Origin: DAOUJI01 sp965224415
GTDB lineage: Bacteria; Chloroflexota; Dehalococcoidia; Lucifugimonadales; JAGWBF01
Assembly: GCA_965224415.1 (NCBI GenBank)
Contig: CBDCZB010000001.1
Coordinates: 124,001 to 188,000, forward strand
Direction of reading: 5' to 3'
Length of the DNA stretch: 64,000 nucleotides
Shown here: one piece after another, positions 8,973 to 17,654 of the stretch
How positions within the stretch are numbered: the first letter of the stretch is position 1
How the letters are laid out: every line of letters starts with the position of its first letter
Program-made: the position numbers and the translations under genes
Notes under the pieces: model-generated
The model's database searches: none
What the model was told of the DNA's origin: nothing
What the model saw: the letters and a program-made list of their open reading frames with translations, nothing else

Positions 8973-10844
8973 TCAAAGGGCCAGTTTGAGCCTGGCGGCA
9001 AGCTCGCGGGTCATGCCGGGGACCTGGGTGATCTCTTCCAGGGAGGCCTCTTTGATGCCTTTCACCGATCCGAACTTGCGAAGAAGCATTCGCTTACGCT
9101 TGGGGCCTATGCCCTTTACCAGATCCATGGATGAGGAGACACTGGACTTGCTGCGCAGTCTGCGGTGGTACGTTATGGCGAAACGGTGGGCCTCGTCTCT
9201 CATTCGTTGCACCAAGTACAAGCCCTGGGAGTCTCTGGGCAGAATGATGGGTTCCGGGGTGTGGGGAACGTAGAGCCACTCGTTTTCCTTGGCTATGGAT
9301 GCCAGGGGAATGAAATCGACTCCCAGTTCCAGGAACACCTCCAGCGCGGCCGACAGGTGGCCCTTGCCCCCGTCTATCAGGACCAGGTCGGGCACGGCGC
9401 CCCAGGTGTCCTTGTCCTGTATATCCGGCTGGTCCGGCCCGGTGGAGTTGCGCTTGCCCACGTTTTCGGCAAGCCGCTTGAACCTGCGTCTAAGGACTTC
9501 CTGCATCATGGCATAGTCGTTTATTCCATCGACCGCCTTAATGCGGAACCTCCGGTATTCTGCCGGCCTTGGCCTTCCGTCCACGAAGGTGACCATGCTC
9601 GCTACAGGGTTTGATCCCTGTATGTTGGAGATGTCGTAGCATTCCATCCGTCTGGGTATCCCCGGCAGGTTGAGTTCCTCCTGGAGCTCGTTCAAGGCGT
9701 TGTTGACGAGCCCGGTGTTGGACAGCCACTTGGCCCGCCTCTGAGTGAGGCCCTGGGCCGCGTTCTCGGCCACCATCTTGACCAGCTTCCGCTTATCGCC
9801 CCGCACTGGATGGGTCAAGACCACTTTCCCGCCGCGCTTTTCGCGCAGCCACGCCCGGATTAGCTTCTCTTCTTCCACAGGGTGCTGCACCAGCACGGTG
9901 GGCGCTATGTATGAAGCCGACTGGTAGAACTGCTTGAGGAACTGGGAAAGGACGTGACTGGGCGAGTCCTCTTCAGTCCCTTCCATAATGAAGTGGTCGC
10001 GGCCTATGAGTTTGCCGTTCCTCACCATGAAGACCTCAACCCAGGTCTCATCCGCGCCCTGGGCTAGGGCGATAGCGTCCAGGTCATAGTCGGCGCTGGA
10101 CGAGACCTTGATTTGAAGCTCGTCGATAGTTTGCCGGATTGCCTTGATTTGGTCCCTGAGCCTGGCCGCTCTCTCGAACTCCAGGGTCTCCGACGCCTGT
10201 TCCATCTTGGACTTCAGGTCGTCCACGATTGCGTCGCTCTTCCCCTCCATGAACATGACAACCTGCTGGACGACCTTGTTGTATTCCTGCTTGTCCACGG
10301 CGCCAATGCAGGGGGCGACGCACCTGTTGATGTAGTATTCCAGGCAAGGCCTGGGGTCCGTGCCTGTGATGACCTTGGTGCAAGATCGATATGGGAAGAG
10401 CTTCTTCAAGAGGTCCAGGGTCTTACGCACACTGTGGGCCGTGGCGAAGGGGCCGAAATAGCGGGCGCCGTCGGAGGTTAGGCGCCGGGTGACGTAGACC
10501 TGTGGGAAGTCTTCGGTCAGGTCGATTTTGATGAAAGGGTAGCTCTTATCGTCTTTGAGGCGCGCGTTGTAATAGGGTTTGTGCTTCTTGATGAAGGTGC
10601 ATTCCAGGATCAGCGCTTCGCCCTCGGTGTCGGTGACGATGTAATCGAAGTCGCCGATGCGGGTGACCATGCGGCTGATCTTGGGGCCCAACCCCTGGGA
10701 CGAACCGAAGTAGTTCCGCAGCCGGTTCTGGAGATTGGCGGCCTTACCGACGTAGATGGGCTTGCCTGCGGCGTCCTTTAAGATGTATACGCCCGGCTTG
10801 CCAGGTGTGAGCCTGAGCCTGTGCAGCAGCGATTCCCGGTCCAT
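8973..10844 (-). CDS. uvrC: UvrABC excinuclease subunit C
   Basis: The dual-incision nuclease of nucleotide excision repair. The N-terminal GIY-YIG domain is PGVYILKDAAGKPIYVGKA, followed by the Cys cluster region C(TKVITGTDPRP)CLEYYINRCVAPC. A UVR motif lies near residues 205-240, the RNase H-like nuclease half includes LVLIDGGKGHL, and helix-hairpin-helix motifs close the C-terminus. At 623 residues it has normal length. I chose the ATG at 10844 because GGGGAGG lies just upstream; a TTG seven codons earlier is possible. It is the fourth gene of a minus-strand run from xer. Confidence 0.96.
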   Translation of the reverse strand: MDRESLLHRLRLTPGKPGVYILKDAAGKPIYVGKAANLQNRLRNYFGSSQGLGPKISRMVTRIGDFDYIVTDTEGEALILECTFIKKHKPYYNARLKDDKSYPFIKIDLTEDFPQVYVTRRLTSDGARYFGPFATAHSVRKTLDLLKKLFPYRSCTKVITGTDPRPCLEYYINRCVAPCIGAVDKQEYNKVVQQVVMFMEGKSDAIVDDLKSKMEQASETLEFERAARLRDQIKAIRQTIDELQIKVSSSADYDLDAIALAQGADETWVEVFMVRNGKLIGRDHFIMEGTEEDSPSHVLSQFLKQFYQSASYIAPTVLVQHPVEEEKLIRAWLREKRGGKVVLTHPVRGDKRKLVKMVAENAAQGLTQRRAKWLSNTGLVNNALNELQEELNLPGIPRRMECYDISNIQGSNPVASMVTFVDGRPRPAEYRRFRIKAVDGINDYAMMQEVLRRRFKRLAENVGKRNSTGPDQPDIQDKDTWGAVPDLVLIDGGKGHLSAALEVFLELGVDFIPLASIAKENEWLYVPHTPEPIILPRDSQGLYLVQRMRDEAHRFAITYHRRLRSKSSVSSSMDLVKGIGPKRKRMLLRKFGSVKGIKEASLEEITQVPGMTRELAARLKLAL

Positions 10845-10876
10845 TCGGCCTCCCCGGCGGGTCAACCCAGGGCGGT

Positions 10877-11227
10877 TTACCTCAGGAAGACCGCCAGAAC
10901 AATCAGGGCGACGGCCATGACGCTGGTCAGGGCGAGGATGCGCTTAATCTCAGGTTGGATGTGCCGGTAGACCGACGGTCGAGGGGGTTCCTGTCTTGTC
11001 GGCCCGCGCCTTATAGCGGGAGCCGGGCTTGGCACAGGTTGCGCCGCCGTCGCTGGTCGCGCTTCAACTGGGGCGCCGTCGGCGCTCGACGGACCTGCCG
11101 GCTGGACCTCCGTTTCGGGCGCCGCAATAAGGGACCCCTCGGCCCTTGGGCGGGGCTGGCGTCTCCTGCGCTGGCTCAACTTTCCCTGCGTCGAGGCTAC
11201 GCGCTTGGCTTTTCCCCTTTGGGGCAT
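10877..11227 (-). CDS. Small tail-anchored membrane protein, unknown function
   Basis: 116 residues. The N-terminus is strongly basic (KAKRVASTQGKLSQRRRRQPRPR), the middle is Pro/Ala-rich and disordered, and a single hydrophobic helix ends the protein (LALTSVMAVALIVLAVFLR). The topology would be cytosolic N-terminus with a C-terminal anchor. It sits tightly between the rpiB-like gene and uvrC. The family is not recognised; a role in anchoring or a small envelope complex is only a guess. Confidence 0.65.
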   Translation of the reverse strand: MPQRGKAKRVASTQGKLSQRRRRQPRPRAEGSLIAAPETEVQPAGPSSADGAPVEARPATAAQPVPSPAPAIRRGPTRQEPPRPSVYRHIQPEIKRILALTSVMAVALIVLAVFLR

Positions 11228-11248
11228 CCTGGCCCTTGCCTTTCTTCT

Positions 11249-11710
11249 TCAGGCAGCTTCTTTGCCTGCTCGTTCTTGGTCCATCCGTTTAACTGATTCT
11301 ATGTTATCACGTTCCGTTTCGTCTATCCCCAAGGTGGAAATCCATGCGTCTATGATTTCCGAAGCCGCCGGCTGGGACGTGAGCCGCAGGCTCATGCAGA
11401 GGACGTTGGCCTCGTTCCAGAGGCGTGCGCCCTTGGCCGTTTCGGCGTCGATGCACAAGGCCGCTCTGATTCCCGGCTCCTTGTTGGCGGCAATGCTCAC
11501 TCCTGTGCCTGTCCAGCAGAAGAGGACTCCCTCCTCGCACCGCCCTTGTGCCACGTCCTGGGCCACTCTTTGGGCGACGCTGGGCCATTGGGGATCGGCC
11601 CCCTCTTTCAGCGCTCCGTGAAGTTCCACGTCGTAGCCGCGGTCCGTGAGCTCCCTCACGACCCAGTCGGTGAGGTCGGTCCGCTCGTCGCTGCCTACGG
11701 CGAACTTCAT
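11249..11710 (-). CDS. RpiB/LacA/LacB-family sugar-phosphate isomerase
   Basis: 153 residues of the RpiB fold: MKFAVGSDERTDLTDWVVREL, then GVLFCWTGTGVSIAANKEPGIRAALC. The latter carries the catalytic Cys/Thr-Gly-Thr-Gly loop of ribose-5-phosphate isomerase B. The NEANVLCMSLR stretch also fits. The likely reaction is ribose-5-P/ribulose-5-P or a related aldose-ketose isomerisation. The common residue after GSDH is replaced by Glu here (GSDE), so substrate preference may differ. A GC hairpin overlaps the ribosome-binding site. Confidence 0.85.
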   Translation of the reverse strand: MKFAVGSDERTDLTDWVVRELTDRGYDVELHGALKEGADPQWPSVAQRVAQDVAQGRCEEGVLFCWTGTGVSIAANKEPGIRAALCIDAETAKGARLWNEANVLCMSLRLTSQPAASEIIDAWISTLGIDETERDNIESVKRMDQERAGKEAA

Positions 11711-11750
11711 GTCGTCCTCCCCCTGCAGACCCCCGCAGGGGTTCTTAGGG

Positions 11751-12722
11751 TCAGGACCTGGGGTGAGCCCTGTCGAACTCCTGGCGGATGTGGTCGTTGG
11801 TCACGTGAGTATACACCTGGGTGGTGGTGATCGAGGAGTGGCCCAGGAGTTCCTGCACGTGCCTGAGGGAGGCCCCGCCCTGGAGCATGTGGGTTGCGAA
11901 GCTATGCCGGAGCACGTGGGGTGTGATGGGCTTGTTCAACCCGGCCGTCTTCGCGCAGTTCTTGAGCACGGTCCAGACCCACTGTCGGGTTAACCTGTCT
12001 TTCCGCTGGTTGACGAACAGGGCTTTGACTTCACTGGCTTTGGGCTTTCCGTTGGCCCCGTTCTTGCCAGCGCCGTTTTCTGAGTTCCCCTTGCCTACGC
12101 CCAGGAGCTTTGGCCGATCATATTCCACGTAACCCTTCAGCACGTCCACCGCCCGGGGGTAGAGGTAGGCTATCCGCTCTTTAGAGCCTTTCCCTTTGCA
12201 GCGGACATATCCCTCCTGGAGGTTGACGTCCTCCATGTCCAGGTTGATGAGTTCGGTCACCCGGAGCCCTGTGGCGTACAGCAGCTCCAGCATGGCGCTG
12301 TCCCGCAGCCCCTCGGGAGTCTCCTCCTTGGCGGCTTGGTCGAGAATGGTCCTCACCTCTTCTTCGGAGAGGAACTTGGGCAGGGCGCGTCCGATTCGGG
12401 GAGCCGCGAGGAACTCGGTAGGGTCGCTTTCCACAATCTCCTCTTCCACTAGGAAGTTGAAGAAGGACTTAAGGGCGGCCACCTTTCTGGCGGTGGTTGT
12501 TTCACGATAACTCTTCCTGGCTCTGAGGTCCGAAATATACTCGGTGAGAAGTTCCAGGTCCACTTTCTTCCAACCTTCGTTGGTCGCAGTGGCCCCGTTC
12601 CATCGGATCTTGGTGAATTCGATGAATTGGCCCAGGTCGTTTTTGTATGCATCCAGCGTATTGCTGGAAAAGCCTTTCTCAACCACCAGGTGATTGAGAT
12701 ATGATTCAACAGCGTCTCTCAC
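11751..12722 (-). CDS. Tyrosine recombinase XerC/XerD-type
   Basis: 323 residues. An N-terminal SAM-like core-binding domain (YLNHLVVEKGFSSNTLDAYK) is followed by the catalytic domain with Arg in LYATGLRVTELINL, His-x-x-Arg in HVLRHSFATHML, and His plus the Tyr nucleophile in LGHSSITTTQVYTH. The length and lack of flanking mobile genes suggest the housekeeping dimer-resolution recombinase. A Gly/Asn/Lys-rich insertion of about 20 residues sits between the two Arg/His blocks, an unusual flexible loop. The start is GTG. Confidence 0.9.
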   Translation of the reverse strand: MRDAVESYLNHLVVEKGFSSNTLDAYKNDLGQFIEFTKIRWNGATATNEGWKKVDLELLTEYISDLRARKSYRETTTARKVAALKSFFNFLVEEEIVESDPTEFLAAPRIGRALPKFLSEEEVRTILDQAAKEETPEGLRDSAMLELLYATGLRVTELINLDMEDVNLQEGYVRCKGKGSKERIAYLYPRAVDVLKGYVEYDRPKLLGVGKGNSENGAGKNGANGKPKASEVKALFVNQRKDRLTRQWVWTVLKNCAKTAGLNKPITPHVLRHSFATHMLQGGASLRHVQELLGHSSITTTQVYTHVTNDHIRQEFDRAHPRS

Positions 12723-12873
12723 AGCGGTGAAAACCCTCCATTCTGCTTATTTATTCGGGCGCCCCGTGAAGCCATGCTATCACAGGCCGGCACAGGATCC
12801 AGGTTAGAAAGGTTTGCGGGTTAGAGCCAGAAAACGGCGCCGTCGGGCGGCTTCCACGCACGGCCCGTCCCCG

Positions 12874-12901
12874 TTGCAATTCCTTTACCCCTGTGTATAA
12901 T
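12874..12901 (+). promoter_or_regulatory. Sigma-70-type promoter of the zinc-ribbon gene
   Basis: TTGCAA at 12874-12879 and a perfect TATAAT at 12896-12901 are separated by 16 nt. Initiation near 12908 would give a leader of about 80 nt before the GTG at 12987. The rest of the 264-bp gap from 12723 shows nothing else recognisable. Confidence 0.6.
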
Positions 12902-12986
12902 CTTAGGTTGGCACGAGTTGGGAGAACCGGTTCCCGCGTCTGGATGACCTCAACTTACCAGACTCTGGCCCGAAGGAGGCCATCCA

Positions 12987-13292
12987 GTGACAATGGCCGA
13001 CAAAGACCTAGCGTGTGTGGAGTGTGGAGCGACCTTTGTATTCACGGTGGGCGAACAGGAATTCTTCGACTCCAGGGGTTATACCAACGAGCCTAAACGC
13101 TGCCCCTCTTGCAGGGCCAGCCGACGGGCCCAGCAGAGGGGATACGTACAGAGCGGCGAGCGAGAGTCCTTCCCGGTGGTTTGCGCCGAGTGCGGCAACG
13201 AGGCAATGGTGCCGTTCAGGCCCAGGGGAGACCGCCCGGTCTATTGCAACGACTGCTTCAGCAAGCAGCGTAACTCCTCTTCCCAATTCTAG
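12987..13292 (+). CDS. Double zinc-ribbon protein
   Basis: 101 residues with two CxxC...CxxC modules: LACVECGATFVF...RCPSCRASRR and VVCAECGNEAMVPF...VYCNDCF. The first matches the probable zinc-ribbon (zf-trcl) type and the second the CxxC-x(n)-CxxC type often found together in Chloroflexota. AAGGAGG at 12973-12979 lies seven bases before the GTG start, which is why it is preferred to the ATG two codons later. It probably binds nucleic acid or a protein partner; its actual role is unknown. Confidence 0.8.
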   Translation: MTMADKDLACVECGATFVFTVGEQEFFDSRGYTNEPKRCPSCRASRRAQQRGYVQSGERESFPVVCAECGNEAMVPFRPRGDRPVYCNDCFSKQRNSSSQF

Positions 13293-13497
13293 CCAGCCCG
13301 ATGGTCAGGTTGACCAAGTCCTCTCCCAGTCCTCCAGGTATTTCACCGAAACTTCCACACGGCCGACAACAGGCCGACGCTTTCTTTCTGCCGTATACGG
13401 ACGGGCGCTGTAGGACGATGAGCAACGCTCTCGGCGTCCTCATGGGAAACTCTTGCCAGACCGGCGTTGATCTACTGCAATCCCCGCCCCTTTAGCC

Positions 13498-14955
13498 ATG
13501 AACTTCAAAGACCTGCGTGATTTCATCTCCTTCCTTGAAAGCAAGGGCGACTTACGGCGCATCACCACGCCCGTAAGCTCTGAGCTTGAAATCACCGAAA
13601 TATGCGACCGGACGGTGAAACAGGGCGGACCGGCGCTGCTGTTCGAGAACGTCGAGGGATATGACATTCCGGTGCTCATCAACATGTACGGCTCCGAGCA
13701 GCGGATGGCCTGGGCGTTGGGGGTGGATAAACTGGGCGACCTGGTCCAACGGGTCCAGGGGATTCTCGGGCTTATGCAGGGGGGCGCTCCGAAGGGAATA
13801 GTGGACAAGCTGCGTATGTTGGGGAGGCTCCGAGAACTGGCCTCTTTCCAGTCGAAAATCGTGCGCTCCGGCCCCTGCCAGGAGGTGGTCCACACCGGCG
13901 ATGACGTAGACCTGTTCAAATACCCAATTCTGAAGTGCTGGCCCATGGACGGTGGACGCTACATTACTCTGCCCTTAGTAATTACCAAGGACCCCGAGAC
14001 AGGAGTGCGGAATTTCGGAATGTACCGAATACAGGTGTTTGACAGGAACACCTGCGGGATGCACTGGCAGACCCACAAGGTGGGCGCGCGCCACTATCGG
14101 GTCAGCCGTGAGGAGGGAAGGGAGCGAGTGGAAGTGGCCGTGGCCCTTGGAGGGGACCCGGCCACGATATGGACGGGTTCTGCTCCGTTGCCTCCCGACA
14201 TGGACGAAATGATGATCGCCGGATTCATCCGCGAGGAAGGTGTGGAGTTGGTCAAGGCCAAGACCGTGGACCTGGAGGTCCCGGCCCATGCGGAGATGAT
14301 CATAGAAGGCTATGTCACGCCTGGAGACGAAGCGTTGGAAGGGCCTTTTGGAGACCACACGGGCTACTACTCCCTGGCCGACACCTATCCGGTCTTTCAC
14401 GTAACGGCGATCACACACCGTCGGGAGCCCATATACCCCACCATAATTGTGGGGCGTCCCCCTATGGAGGACTACTTCATGGGGAAGGTTACGGAACGGG
14501 TCTTCCTGCCCATCATGCAGACCGTCCTCCCGGAAATCGTGGACATCAACATGCCGGCGGAAGGGGTGTTCCACAACCTGGTGCTGGTCTCGATAAAGAA
14601 GGAGTTCCCAGGCCACGCCCAGAAGGTGATGTACGGACTCTGGGGGCTTGGACTCATGTCTCTGGCCAAAGCCATCATAGTCGTTGACCACTACGTGGAC
14701 GTGCACGACCTGTCGGAAGTTACGTGGAGGGTCACCAACAACATCGACGCAGCCAGGGACATCATTACCGTGCAGGGGCCTGTGGACGACCTGGACCACG
14801 CCTCTCCCACACCCAAGTTCGGCAGCAAGGTCGGCATCGACGCCACGGCCAAGGGGCCGGGCGAGGGCAACCCAAGGGAATGGCCCCCAGACATCATGAT
14901 GAGCGACGAAGTGAAGGCGTTGGTCGACTCCAAGTGGGACCAGTATGGAATCTAG
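13498..14955 (+). CDS. UbiD-family prenylated-FMN decarboxylase (MqnL-like?)
   Basis: 485 residues with UbiD hallmarks: the N-terminal MNFKDLRDFISFLESKGDLRRI, the mid-region MHWQTHKVGARHYR, EGPFGDHTGYYS with the E...D catalytic region, and VDINMPAEGVFHNLVLV. These enzymes reversibly decarboxylate aromatic acids with prFMN made by UbiX. It is directly followed by UbiA, UbiX and UbiE homologues, so it probably decarboxylates a prenylated quinone precursor. If the organism uses the futalosine route, this is MqnL. A separate catabolic role is less likely given the neighbours. Confidence 0.88.
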   Translation: MNFKDLRDFISFLESKGDLRRITTPVSSELEITEICDRTVKQGGPALLFENVEGYDIPVLINMYGSEQRMAWALGVDKLGDLVQRVQGILGLMQGGAPKGIVDKLRMLGRLRELASFQSKIVRSGPCQEVVHTGDDVDLFKYPILKCWPMDGGRYITLPLVITKDPETGVRNFGMYRIQVFDRNTCGMHWQTHKVGARHYRVSREEGRERVEVAVALGGDPATIWTGSAPLPPDMDEMMIAGFIREEGVELVKAKTVDLEVPAHAEMIIEGYVTPGDEALEGPFGDHTGYYSLADTYPVFHVTAITHRREPIYPTIIVGRPPMEDYFMGKVTERVFLPIMQTVLPEIVDINMPAEGVFHNLVLVSIKKEFPGHAQKVMYGLWGLGLMSLAKAIIVVDHYVDVHDLSEVTWRVTNNIDAARDIITVQGPVDDLDHASPTPKFGSKVGIDATAKGPGEGNPREWPPDIMMSDEVKALVDSKWDQYGI

Positions 14956-15012
14956 CGTGTTCTTGGCAGGGGCAATGCCAAGTACGACTTAGATGGAATC
15001 CAACTGAACGTC

Positions 15013-15900
15013 ATGGCAGCTACGATTTTGACGCCGGTTAAGAGAACAGGCGCCAAGGCGCGCTTGTTCCTTGACGCAATCAAGTTCGAGCACACCGTCT
15101 TCGCCTTGCCCTTTGCTTACATCGGCATGTTCCTGGCGGCGGACGGGCTGCCTGGATGGTCCGAGTTCATCTGGATTACGGTGGCTATGGCGGCCGCCCG
15201 CACGCTGGCCATGTCCTCCAACCGCCTGATTCACCTCAAGGAGGACACCGCCAACCCCCGCACGGCGAACCGCCATCTGCCCAAGGGGCTTCTGAAACCC
15301 TATGAGATGGGGCTGATGGTCCTAGTCTCGATAGGAGTCTTCTTCTTTGCCGCCTCCCAGCTAAACACCCTGACGCTGGTATTGGCGCCTGTGGCTGCGG
15401 TGGCAGTAGTGGTGTATTCCTACGTCAAGTACTTCTCCTGGACCACCCACTTTGTTCTGGGATGGGTTGACGCTATTGCAGCAGCGGGAGGATGGATAGC
15501 CGTGACCGGGAGCCTGGGGCCGGAAGCGGTGGTGCTGTCCTTTGCGGTGGCTATGTGGATAGGCGGTTTCGACATCATCTATGCCTGCCAGGACGTCGCT
15601 TTCGACAAGCAGTACGGCATTCACTCCATACCCCGGCGGTTCGGCATAGAAGGCGCCTTCTGGTGGTACCGGGGAATGCACATAGCCACCTCTGCCTCCC
15701 TTCTGGCCCTGGGGATATGGATGGGGCTGGGGCCCTTATACTACGTGGGATGGGCCGTCGCCTCGGCGCTGCTCATATACGAGCACACCCTTGTGAGTCC
15801 TAAAGACCTTTCCAAGCTTATGCTGGCTTTCTTCAACCTCAATTCCTATATCGCCGTGACCCTCCTCTTATTTACAGCATTGGACGTCGTGTTGCTGTGA
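15013..15900 (+). CDS. UbiA-family prenyltransferase (MqnP-like?)
   Basis: An integral membrane aromatic prenyltransferase of 295 residues and about eight to nine helices. The second Asp motif DIIYACQDVAFDKQ is intact. The first appears as NRLIHLKEDTANPRTANR, where the usual first Asp of NxxxDxxxD is His; the distal Asp remains. The role is attaching a polyprenyl tail to the quinone precursor acted on by the upstream UbiD. The stop overlaps the ubiX GTG by four bases (GTGA), so the two are coupled. Confidence 0.88.
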   Translation: MAATILTPVKRTGAKARLFLDAIKFEHTVFALPFAYIGMFLAADGLPGWSEFIWITVAMAAARTLAMSSNRLIHLKEDTANPRTANRHLPKGLLKPYEMGLMVLVSIGVFFFAASQLNTLTLVLAPVAAVAVVVYSYVKYFSWTTHFVLGWVDAIAAAGGWIAVTGSLGPEAVVLSFAVAMWIGGFDIIYACQDVAFDKQYGIHSIPRRFGIEGAFWWYRGMHIATSASLLALGIWMGLGPLYYVGWAVASALLIYEHTLVSPKDLSKLMLAFFNLNSYIAVTLLLFTALDVVLL

Positions 15901-16502
15901 CCGACGCCCACGATAGACGCCCTTACGTCATAGGCATTTCAGGGGCCAGCGGAGTCGTCATGGCCCATGACCTGGTCGAGGAAATGCTCCGCCGGGAGTT
16001 GCCCCTGGCGTTGGTGTGCAGCGCCGAGGCGAGGATGGTCTGGCATCAGGAGATGGACGAACCCTGGAACGACGTGCTGGCCCGTTGGAGGGAGCATCCC
16101 CACTTCACCGACTACGGCATCGGCGAAATGACGGCGCCCCTCGCCAGCGGCTCATACTCCACACGGGGCATGGCGATTGTTCCATGCAGCATGTCAAGCG
16201 TGGCGGCGTTGGCCCACGGCATGGCCAACAACCTGCTGCTCAGGTCCGCGGACGTGTGCCTCAAGGAACGCCGCCGCCTGGTCATAGTGCCGCGGGAGAC
16301 TCCCCTGCACGCGGTCCATCTTGAGAATATGACCACGCTGGCCCGCATGGGCGTGGTGACCCTGCCTCCCCATCCTCCCTTCTACTTGAAGCCTCAGACA
16401 GTAGCCGACGTGGTGGGCTACATGGTGGGCCGCATACTGGTGGCATTGGGTGTGGACGAGCAGCTGGAAGACCGCTACCAGTACTCCGGCCCTGGCGTCT
16501 AG
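15897..16502 (+). CDS. ubiX: UbiX flavin prenyltransferase
   Basis: Makes prenyl-FMN, the cofactor needed by the UbiD encoded two genes upstream. The N-terminus has IGISGASGVVMAHDLVEEML (FMN-binding GISGASG). The conserved VPCSMSSVAALAHGMANNLLLRSADVCLKE and RRRLVIVPRETPLH follow, covering the phosphate/isoprenoid site. The protein is 201 residues, the usual length. GTG start at 15897 overlaps the ubiA stop. Confidence 0.93.
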   Translation: MTDAHDRRPYVIGISGASGVVMAHDLVEEMLRRELPLALVCSAEARMVWHQEMDEPWNDVLARWREHPHFTDYGIGEMTAPLASGSYSTRGMAIVPCSMSSVAALAHGMANNLLLRSADVCLKERRRLVIVPRETPLHAVHLENMTTLARMGVVTLPPHPPFYLKPQTVADVVGYMVGRILVALGVDEQLEDRYQYSGPGV

Positions 16503-16507
16503 GGCAC

Positions 16508-17224
16508 ATGGCCGAGCTACGGGGGGAGGCCAAACGCCGGTACGTTGCGAACCTCTTCGCCGCAATAGCCCCCACCTACGACCTGATGAACACCCTCATG
16601 ACCGGCGGGCTTCACCACCGCTGGCGGCGTATCGCCGCCGAAATCGCCGCCAAAGACCTGGATGGCATAGCCTTCGACCTCGCTTCTGGGACCGGGGACT
16701 TTGCTCTGGCTTTAGCGCCCATTCCCGGAATCAAGAGCGTCGTGGGGCTGGACCTGACGCCCGGAATGGTCGTCCGTGCCACCGCTAAAGCCGAGGCCAA
16801 AGGGCTGGGGCGGATGACACACTTCACCGTGGGGGATGGAATGGCCCTTCCCTTTCCCGACGGCGTTTTCGCCTGCGCCGTATCGGGATGGGGTTTCAGG
16901 AACATGCCCGACCTTCCGGGCGCTTTGGCAGAGGCGGTCCGTGTGGTGAAGCCCGGAGGACGTGTGGTCTCCCTGGAGTCTACGCCCACCGAAAGCAGGC
17001 TTATGGGGCCTCCGTTCCGGGTCTTCTTCAACCGAGTAGTCCCGCTGATGGGCCAGATAGTGGCCCGGAACCGGGAAGCATATACCTACCTGCCGAAATC
17101 GGTGGGACGGTTCCACACAGCCGAGGAGATGGCCCGAACATTCACAGACTCTGGCCTCACCGGCGTGGGCTACAAGAAGCTGGGCTTCGGAGCCGTGGCC
17201 ATCCATTGGGGCGTCAAGGCTTAG
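16508..17224 (+). CDS. ubiE: Demethylmenaquinone methyltransferase UbiE/MenG
   Basis: A SAM-dependent C-methyltransferase catalysing the last step of menaquinone synthesis. The 238-residue protein has the family N-terminus RYVANLFAAIAPTYDLMNTLMTGGLHHRWR, motif I DLASGTGDFALALA, and GWGFRNMPDLPGALAEAVRVVKPGG. It lies six bases after ubiX and completes the ubiD-A-X-E set. SAM for the reaction may come from metK in the cluster 11 kb downstream. Confidence 0.95.
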   Translation: MAELRGEAKRRYVANLFAAIAPTYDLMNTLMTGGLHHRWRRIAAEIAAKDLDGIAFDLASGTGDFALALAPIPGIKSVVGLDLTPGMVVRATAKAEAKGLGRMTHFTVGDGMALPFPDGVFACAVSGWGFRNMPDLPGALAEAVRVVKPGGRVVSLESTPTESRLMGPPFRVFFNRVVPLMGQIVARNREAYTYLPKSVGRFHTAEEMARTFTDSGLTGVGYKKLGFGAVAIHWGVKA

Positions 17225-17299
17225 AACCTTGCCCCTGCCGGTGTCCGGACATAGAATGCAGGGGAAATCCACTTGGGAATAAAACTTCAGGAGAAAGCC

Positions 17300-17650
17300 A
17301 TGCCGATAATTGACCAGCGCACAGACCCTCCCTTTGAGCCTGGTGAGGGACGACAGTCCCGTAGATTCATCAACAAGGCCGCAGGCGCCGCCAGCCTGAC
17401 CGTGGGCGAGTTGGTGATGCACGACGGCTCGGCCCTCAAGCTGCACACCCATCCCCACGACGAGGCCATCATTCTGCTGGAAGGTTCCATTGAGATGACC
17501 GTGGGGGGCGAGGTGCGGACGGTCCCGGAAGGGCACACCCTGCTGGCGCCGCCTAACGTCCCCCACAAGCTGGAGAACCATTCTGGCGCCGATGCCAGGA
17601 TGTATACCGTGATGCCCACCGACAGCCCCTCCACCAGCTACCTGGAGTAA
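17300..17650 (+). CDS. Cupin-domain protein
   Basis: 116 residues, one beta-barrel cupin. The metal motifs are LKLHTHPHDEAIILLEGSIEMTVGGE (HxH...E) and PPNVPHKLENHSG (second-motif His). The ATG at 17300 is preceded by AGGAGAA; an upstream TTG is less likely. A GC hairpin (CCCCTGC/GCAGGGG) lies in the 75-bp gap after ubiE. The small-molecule ligand is unknown, and the link to quinone synthesis is only positional. Confidence 0.82.
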   Translation: MPIIDQRTDPPFEPGEGRQSRRFINKAAGAASLTVGELVMHDGSALKLHTHPHDEAIILLEGSIEMTVGGEVRTVPEGHTLLAPPNVPHKLENHSGADARMYTVMPTDSPSTSYLE

Positions 17651-17654
17651 GCCT

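Noticed and set aside
11751..12722. Xer gene as the integrase of a mobile island
   Set aside because: No att repeats, tRNA target or phage genes lie beside it, and the neighbours are repair and metabolic genes.
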